The position numbers and the translations under genes were made by a program. From assembly GCA_050084985.1 (NCBI GenBank), contig JBITNC010000001.1, forward strand, positions 146,134,001-146,198,000: 64,000 nucleotides of DNA, written 5' to 3'. This document shows, piece after piece, positions 55,783 to 64,000 of this stretch. Below the pieces are notes generated by a model. The model ran no database searches and had not been told where the DNA came from. It saw only the letters and a list, made by a program, of their open reading frames with translations. This DNA is from Nageia nagi. Its lineage: Eukaryota > Pinophyta. Within the stretch, counting starts at the first letter, position 1. The number at the start of each line of letters is the position of its first letter.

Positions 55783-56392
55783 TGCTGGTATGAATGAAAT
55801 TTACATAATTTAGTAAGAAATATATTCTCTATTTCATTTAAATATGTGGAAGGAATAATGTGAACATAAAAAGTAAACAAAATATAAACTATAAATGAGG
55901 ATAAAACAAAATTGATGAGGTTCACCCAATGTGGGCTACATCCATAGAGAAGCTATTAGTCCTTGTGCTTGGAGCCATTAAATCAAGAAATAAATATATC
56001 AACAATACTTCCTTTCTATTCTATCTCTAATCAACATTCAATTCTAGAGATTGTAGTTATTGATTTGAATCAATATCTATATTTCTCTCTAATAGATATT
56101 ACCAATCTACATGCTCAATACATACACAAAAAGAGTACACCTTTAATCTATAAAGCATGGACTACATATAATATCATATACTTTGTAAACAATATAATAT
56201 ATAACCTAGCTTTTCATATCACATTTTAATTTCTAACAACTCTTCCTATCATCGTTCAATCATAAATTGAAATTCCAGCCTAAATTTGCATAATGCATTG
56301 AAATTCCATCTTGTATTCCTCCAACTACTTACTATTTGTTACTACACTTTTGGCAACATATTCCATATTTGTAATCAGGTTCCATCCCAACA
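55783..56392 (-). repeat. Copia-2 probable 5' LTR (about 610 bp)
   Basis: The left edge TGCTGGTATGAATG follows a weak PBS (minus strand TGGTATTATATC at 55770-55781). The right edge ATCCCAACA gives a minus-strand start TGTTGGGATGGAACC. It contains TTCACCCAATGTGGGCTACA, a word common in plant copia LTRs. There is no second copy in the window to confirm the ends. Confidence 0.5.
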
Positions 56393-57227
56393 GAGACTCT
56401 CTTATTTTTTGAAATTAGTTGATTCCTTGTATTTTTTAGTCACTTAATTTCTAGAAAGAAATCTTTTGATTCCTTCTAATCATTCGATTTCTTCAAATAA
56501 TCCATTTGATTTCTTCCATCTTTTAAGTCACCCAATTTTGGAAGAAATCATTTTATTCTTTTGTAGAGTCATTTCATTTTTACTAATTCTCTTTAGTGAT
56601 CAAATTGTACAATTTTTCATGAGAAAATAATTGATTTTATTCTAAAATATATTTTTACAATCATTTAGCTCTTATTATTAAATCAAGTATACTAAAAATA
56701 ATATTCATTATAAAACTTATATATTTATTTGTCAAGCATTTTAATATTAAATATCAAGAAAGTTTAGATACATTTAATATGCATTAAATAAATACATAAT
56801 TAACTTCCCTCATAAGCATTCTTCTCACCATTCAAAATGTAGTAGGATGGTTTGCAAATACCACTTATAATTATGAGTATTTTAAGTTATGAAGTGACTT
56901 TAGGAATTGAGATTATATGGTTTGTAAAAACTTTAAATAATGAGTTTATGTCTTGCATTAGTAAAACATATTTTGTTTATAAAATACCTTTTAAATATTG
57001 AATTGACATATTTTATAGTTAAATCAATTGACATTTATTTAAAATTCTCTATAATGATATAAAATTAGGTTACATTACTTTTATATATCTTAAATGATTG
57101 AGTGTAGAAAAAGTATGACATAGTAATTACATAACACATTAGTTAAATTTACTTAAGACATTTAATAATATTAATTACTATGGAATATCTGATTTCTATA
57201 ACTAAATAATGGTAATTATATTATATC

Positions 57228-57410
<183 letters not shown>

Positions 57411-60103
57411 CATTTAAATTATTTGTATAGTTGTGGTAACCACCAAATATCAATGTGCTTGATTTCTACTTTAGGTGATTTCAAAGTAATGAGATTGAAA
57501 GCATACTTAATGTTGACATCTAATTTGGATAACTTTTATCCTAAATTAGTTTTCTTAATACTTAATTGATCATAATTACTATTTTAATATGATATATAAC
57601 TTTATTATCTTATGGGCTAACTTAAGTGCTATATCATATTGTTTCTATCTTTTGTCAAGCAAGGAACCTAACATCAAAATTAGCTTATAAACATGCATCA
57701 TGGTGGTTGTATAGCATATAAAAAATTGAAATCCCTCACATGAGATTATTATCAAACTATTATCTTGATAAGATAAATTTATCCTCTTGGGTGCTCTTCA
57801 ACACTACCTATCAAGATTGAGTTATTTGATATCATATGAGTTCTTATCATTATTTCATTCACTATTATAATACAATATACTTATTGATTTCATATATACT
57901 AATATAAATCTTAATTATGAGGGTCAAAAAACATCTAGAACATACAAAATACCATGTGGATAAACCTCTTACATATATCCTACACAAACATAATACATAT
58001 ATTGCATAAGAAACATCAATACAAAAGCCATTTGTATATCATTTTCTTTCCAGCTAGTTGACTATATAGAAATATCATGCATATATGCATAAAGTTTATA
58101 AATAAAAATTATGCATATATAATTAAAATCTATATGCATAGCATTAAATATAAACTTATTAAATATGTGGAAAAAATTTTGATTCAAAACAACTTCTAGA
58201 TTAAACTAAGATGATATTTGATCTTATCAGATATGATCCTCTAGCTAGTATAAAAGAATGAGGAGCATGGGAAATTTGAAAATGGAAGGAAAGGTGGGAG
58301 ATATAAAGGAAAAATTTATCTATTGAGAAAATAGAATCCTCTTCTTCTTATAGTATTTTTAGGTCAATTGAAATGCTTTCTTTGTATTTGATCCTACTTT
58401 TCAACACTTTACATATATATTTATCAAGATAGTCACGACCATATAGAATAGTCAATAATATTTACCTATTAACAAAAATAAATAAAGAAGATTTAATTAA
58501 TGGTAGGATCACCCAAAACTAATTTATTAAAACATGTTAATAATATTGTAGAATACAATTTTAATATTTCAATAAGAATTTAAGTGAATGGCTACAATAT
58601 GCAAATGCTTGATAGTTTCTCAACCATATTTTTTCTATTCATATCTTGTGATCATTGTAGTTCAAGAGATAGTATTTCTCTATTGTGCAATAACTTCAAG
58701 ACCTCAAACCATGTTATATATGTGCATATATTTTGATCCCTATAGTTTATAAGATTACTTTTCTCTATTGTATCTTAACAAATAATCCATAAATGATTAT
58801 TATGCTATTATACCCCAACTAAAATATGGTACATGTATTGTTACATTTTTAACCATGATATCAAAACTTAAATGTGGGATTTATGATTGATATTGATAGT
58901 CTACTTGTTGGTTATATATTATATGAGATTCTAATCAATGGTGAAATAAATATAGATCTTTTAGAGACTACAGCTTAACTACAAAGAAAGTGTTATACCA
59001 ATTTGTTATTATTTATAGTTAGGATTATTTAGTGGATGAGGAGTATAATTACTTTATTAAAATGAGTAATTCTTAATAAATCATTCCTTGATAAACTATT
59101 ATATATTAATAAGTCTCTTATCCATGCAAACTATCTTGAGGAAGCCTTCAATGTCAATGTTAAGATACCACATAATTTGATCTAATTATGTGGATATATT
59201 TTCTTGGTGCTTGTAATGCATATATAATTATATGCTCCATTTTACATTCTTTAAATACTTAGATTGAAATGGAATTTAGCAAGAAAATGTTGATAAAAGT
59301 ATAAATATTTCAACAAGCATTTGTAACTATGGTTGCATATCATGGAAACATAATTGTTAAACTTTATGTTTATATTTATATAGTATAGAATAGATGATTG
59401 ATTATTATATGCATGAATGAAAATAAGATCCATATTCTACTTGTCACTATGGATGATAAGAATAATCTATATGAGTTTTATAACTTACATTGATACTTAA
59501 TTGAAAAAAAAAGGGCATGCTAAAATGATGAACAATACATGTTCATTTTTGTGGGACATCATGGTAAAGGAGAGAGCACATCATTTCATATTTGCATTTG
59601 AGTGATGTTGTCCCATACACAATCACCTTAATGCACTATTACTACACAACCATAACACATTGACTTCAACTATATGGCATACATAGTTTTTTTACCATCT
59701 CTAGTAATAGCACAAGCCTTTATTGAAAGTATAGATTAATATTTGAAATAACATTTTGTATTTTTGATAGTGTTAAACAGATAGTTTGTAGTTAATCTTT
59801 CATTCAAAAGATTATTAAGTGATCAAATAAATATTGATACTATTATGGTGAAAGTTGAGAAAGAATAGAATGAAATTGATTGATTTAATTTATAGAATTT
59901 AAATATTGAAATCATAATTAATTTTCATATATGTTAAAATAGGATTGATATTTTTTTCTTGGTATTTGAATTGTTTATTTAGTTGCAATACTATTTTTAG
60001 AGAAGTTGTATTTAAATCAATTTTAATAGTTAATTATTTCTAAATTTAAATTAAGGAAAAGTATAATATGAAATCTCATATAATTAGCATAATATTAGTA
60101 TAT

Positions 60104-60384
60104 AGATAATTTAGTATTATTGCTACTATGGTGTAAGTGAAAACATTAATTATAGGGTTGATTTTGATTCTTTAATATTGTATCTTGTATTTTATGAGAA
60201 TATTAATAAAGGAAAGGATAAAGTAAATATTTAATTTAATCTTTTATCATATAAGAATGGTGGGTAGATAATTCAGTATTGTGGCAACTACAACCTAAGC
60301 GAGAAGAATAATTAAAGAATTGATTTTTATTCATTAGTGTTGTATCTTGTATTTTATGAGAATATTATATAAGGAAAGGATTAG
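60104..60384. repeat. diverged tandem duplication, 162-bp period
   Basis: AGATAATTTAGTATT at 60104 and AGATAATTCAGTATT at 60266 start two copies. Both contain TATCTTGTATTTTATGAGAA and end AAGGAAAGGAT. Confidence 0.8.
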
Positions 60385-60701
60385 CATATAATTGAGTAAA
60401 GATATATACAATTGATTAGTGAATCCTTGACATAATTTCATGATGGTTTAAATGCTAGAATATTTTTAAAAAATGAAAAGATATATGTGTATCTTTCTTT
60501 TTCTAGAGAACATGTAGCTTTCATTTAGCAATAAATTTATCATTATCCATAGCCTCTCATGAGCTATCATGATTCAAATCATGGTGATTATACTTTCAAT
60601 TGATGTATTATGCTAAATTGTCAAATATGGACTACTTTATCTTATTGCACCTTAGAATTTGTAAAAGAATTAGGTACTAAAAGATATTATTCCTTATGAT
60701 T

Positions 60702-60702
<1 letters not shown>

Positions 60703-60766
<64 letters not shown>
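60703..60766. repeat. (AT)n microsatellite, about 62 bp
   Basis: An uninterrupted TA dinucleotide run follows TTTAT and ends at AGAAATG. Confidence 0.95.
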
Positions 60767-60769
<3 letters not shown>

Positions 60770-62760
60770 GTAATTTGATTTATGAAGAAAAAGACTTCTA
60801 GAAAGTAATAGGTTTCTAATTGCTTTATTATGAAGTTATTGTTGATGGAATAATTATATTTACTTCCTTAGAATACTATACATAAGATTATAGTATGTAT
60901 AAGAATTAACATCCCCTCTTATAAGTGTTTATCTTAGGAAAATAATTAGGGCTGAGAAATGATTAAATCTTAAGAAAAGGAACTTTGAAGATTAACTACT
61001 ATGTCCTTAGGGAAAAAGTGATTAATCTAATCACTTGGTTATGATATTTTTAGGTTTTGTTAAAGGTATATATAAACATAGATAATATGATAATGAGTTT
61101 GAACATGATATCCATTCAAGATTAGGATTGTCATGGAATGTTAGGCTAAGATAATGAAGGATATGTCATTAGGTTTGATGGACTTTGAAGCTAAGAGTGG
61201 TTTTGATAATAATGGTTATAATATATACTAGTTATGCCTACAACATCATATGCAAATCCCTATGCTCAATAAAAGGTGCTACTAACCATCAATGTATGGT
61301 GGTTCCTAAAGAAGAATAACAAAACAAGCCATAAGATGTTGTTTAGTTGTTAATGTTAAATATTAAGGTGATTTGATAATCCTTCAAAGATCTAGAATAT
61401 GATCAACTCACTTGAAAATTTACATCCAAAAATACATCTATGATAATATTATCTATATATATTTTCAAGATGCTTTTAATGCATTTAGGATGGTGTCAAA
61501 CATACTCATTTGATACCTCTAGAAAAATTATTTTTTTCTCACTACTCTATTGTAATGAGTTTGATATTAAAGTATTTATTTTATCCTAGGTAGAGGATAG
61601 GATCCTTACATGAGATTTGATCTTTAGGTGGATTGAAACTAATACTAAAATTGATGACCATGTTAATATTTCTAGTCATAATTATTCTAAAATTAATACA
61701 CTAGGGCATATTATTGATACAATCTCAAAACTATGCATATATTTAATTATAAAAGTATGGTCATAGGTATACATTATCTCTATCCATGATATTCAAGATA
61801 TCACATGAAATCCACACATGCAAGATATAATAATTTAATATTAAAATATTAATAATATTTAATAAAATATGTAAATCTAAACCTTATAAAATCATAAATA
61901 TTTCCTAATTATGAATCTCTATGAATTAAAAAAAAAAATTAGATACAATATAATCTCACTAATGTTACTAAAATAATATTCTAAATATATTATTTTAGAC
62001 AAAAAATAATTTTCATAAAATAAAAATACTTTAATTTTTTCATAATTTTAAATCAATAAAATTTTGTAATTTTCTACAAAATTATTACAATTAAAAATCA
62101 AGAAAATATAGGGTTTTTAATGAAAAACTCCATAGAAAATACAACTCCTAGTAAACATAAGGTTTGTAAAATATAAATTAAGTTAAAAAAATTATGGATA
62201 CTAAAAATTTATCTTATTTAATTAATAATATCTATTTAATTTAACTTAAAAAAATAAAATAAATGGATTTGATTATCATAGTTAGATATCAAGCAATTAA
62301 CATTACTATGACATAAACCATATCAAATATGTAACCAAATATATTATATATGTATTAATCTTAATTTGAAGGAATGGATTTTGATTTTTATTTCATTAGT
62401 CTTGTTTCAGCCTACATCTAAAGTGTGGATTCCTTTTCTTCATTTCTCATGCTACACCCACACACAATGTAATGATATTATATATTATTGTATAGATTCC
62501 TCATAAATTAAAATTTTAAATAGATCATTTGTTAAATATACCATAAAGCATAATCTAATATAAGTAATAATGAAGGGACAAAGGAAATAATAGCAATAGG
62601 ATCGAAATATCTTGATATGTGTTCATAATTATCATGAATCAAATGTATTATACAACATCATGTTTGAAGAGTTGTATCATGATAGTTATGTCTGAATGAA
62701 CCAATCATGAAGGAATAATTCAAATATAGAAAGAAATAAAGAAAATAAATCATTAACATC

Positions 62761-62838
62761 ACTCTTAGTGGGATTTGAACATGGGACACTCTGTGAAATA
62801 GGGTCATAACATGAACAACTCAACCAACAAACAATATC
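62761..62838 (-). ncRNA. tRNA-like remnant (tRNA pseudogene or SINE head)
   Basis: On the minus strand a TGTTTGTTGGTTGAGTTG stretch resembles the D-arm/A-box of tRNA genes (GCTCAGTTGGTTAGAGC). About 35 bp further, CATGTTCAAATCCCACT resembles the T-arm/B-box (GGTTCGAATCCC), with C-to-T type changes. The whole is about 75 bp with a somewhat long middle. I cannot assign an amino acid. No second copy lies in the window, so a SINE origin is open. Confidence 0.4.
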
Positions 62839-64000
62839 TGTTATAAATATCAACATCTACTACACCTTCAAAAATATTTTTTTAATATCTTGAGTATTAT
62901 AGGAAGGAAATAATGTATTCAATATGCTAAGGAATTTGATATAGTTACATGGAGATAATACCTAAGGAAGAAAGATTATTAAAATCAAATAGACAATCAA
63001 ATAGTAAGAAATATTTTAGCTCAAATAAATATAAAATTCTAAATAGTTAATTTCACATTTATTTTTTTAATTATTAGTAAATAAGAAAGTGAAGAGTACC
63101 TCATTATACCATTTTTGTAAAATAATAGTGTATCTTAGTATCATTTTTTATCCTTTCATCAAACTTTTTAAAAAATCTAATTTTTTGAAGTATATTAAAA
63201 AGTATATTATCTTTAATAGATTTAAATTTTTTTATATTATTTATCTAAGAAAAAACTAGGCCTGAATTTACCCAATGAACTATCTTTATCCTACTAATAA
63301 TAAACATATGTAATGTTACATATATCATGTTTAAATGTTCTTTTATGGTACTCCAAATTTTAATATAAAAGAAAACTAATGTTTGAGAGTTTGTAGATAG
63401 ACCATTTTAAAATCCATCCGCATCCCATTCCAACCAAGGTTTGCTAGACACCTATCCCTAGAAAATACTTCTAATCATAAAAAATCAAAATATCTGCATA
63501 AGAAAAATTGGGCCAAAGGAATAGAGGAAGAGTCTAGAATGTTTCATTCCTTTTTCCTTTAAGATAAATATATTGAAATAAATAATAAAATAAGGAATTT
63601 CCATCTTCTTCCCTTTAGGAACGCTATCAATCCATTCAGGAATTAATGTAGATCCTTGAAATTTCTGATCTAAAAAGTTCTTTCCTTTAAATGATTTCAG
63701 AGCTATTAAAGTTCTCATGTAATAAAATGTAAATTTCTTTTATAGATCATTTTTCATTCATGGAAACTTATCACTTAAAATTCATTATTGTTATAATATA
63801 TTACATTAATTAATTTATTTTTAATATTTATTGAAACTTTATATAATACAATATCTGTTTTTGCATGACATAGTTTTATTGATTAATTATGTTTTCCTAA
63901 GATAACTACTTTTACCTTATACATTTTATTATATTTATATATTAAATGTAATATAAAAATAAATTAGATTTATAAAAAAAAAGAATCTCGTAAGATTCTT

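Larger units (their letters stand above)
52284..56392 (-). mobile_element. Copia-2: Tork/TNT1-like Ty1/copia, 3' end missing
   Basis: Minus-strand copia. A probable 5' LTR (55783-56392) is followed by a weak PBS, then gag, zinc knuckle, protease, pre-integrase, integrase, RT and the start of RNase H. The sequence stops within RNase H at about 52284 against G3 LTR sequence. The rest of RNase H, the PPT and the 3' LTR are absent. The gag wording (QMEDYLCQKDL, ISKETSTKGVM, KMLFNLKMNE) is that of the TNT1-94-type group. Confidence 0.82.

Noticed and set aside
63485-63718. 77-codon minus-strand ORF with an unusual composition (PEWIDSVPKGKKMEIP)
   Set aside because: It looks more protein-like than its neighbours, and an organelle or gene-exon fragment crossed my mind. 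I could not name a family, and there are no supporting splice sites or neighbours.

Overview
This 64 kb window is AT-rich plant nuclear DNA made almost entirely of LTR retrotransposons nested inside one another. I found no host gene. The kinds of element (Athila- and Tat-like Ty3/gypsy, iMet-primed gypsy with 4-5 kb LTRs, Ty1/copia), the heavy decay and the low gene density fit a large land-plant genome. A gymnosperm is my guess, but that is an inference and the sequence does not prove it.

Layout, oldest to youngest, with element names used only here. G1, an old Tat-like gypsy on the minus strand, survives as RNase H-linker/integrase debris at 2440-3729 and a short RNase H piece at 39821-39910. 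Copia-1 (3730-39820, minus) is inserted in it. Two elements sit inside Copia-1: Athila-1 (5166-16896, minus, target duplication ATCAT) and G2 (19349-36281, minus, target duplication TTTAT). G2 has 4.07-4.1 kb LTRs and an internal region of only 3 kb. N1 (19777-25517, plus, target duplication GGTAG) is inserted in the left LTR of G2. N1 carries a gag gene and tandem-repeat arrays but no pol. G3 (from 39911, minus) has a 5.1 kb left LTR, a complete but badly decayed gag-pol and a right LTR cut off at about 52283. There it meets a truncated Tork/TNT1-like copia (Copia-2, about 52284-56392, minus). From 56393 to 64000 I see only AT-rich non-coding DNA with microsatellites, a tandem duplication and a tRNA-like remnant.

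Athila-1 is the best preserved and probably the youngest element; its LTRs differ by roughly 2-4% by my hand count. From 5' to 3' on the minus strand it has a 5' LTR, a PBS, a truncated gag, protease, RT-RNase H, integrase, a spacer, a long extra 3' ORF in the position of an env gene, a PPT and the 3' LTR. Its most unusual trait is a 24-bp repeat with the core TTTCTGGAGCT. It is expanded in three places: the U3 of each LTR, the spacer between pol and the 3' ORF, and inside the 3' ORF, where it encodes a PES-rich tract.

No element here is intact. Most premature stops lie where a Gln or Trp codon could have mutated by C-to-T or G-to-A change, as expected for methylated, silenced repeats. All protein calls are on broken copies.
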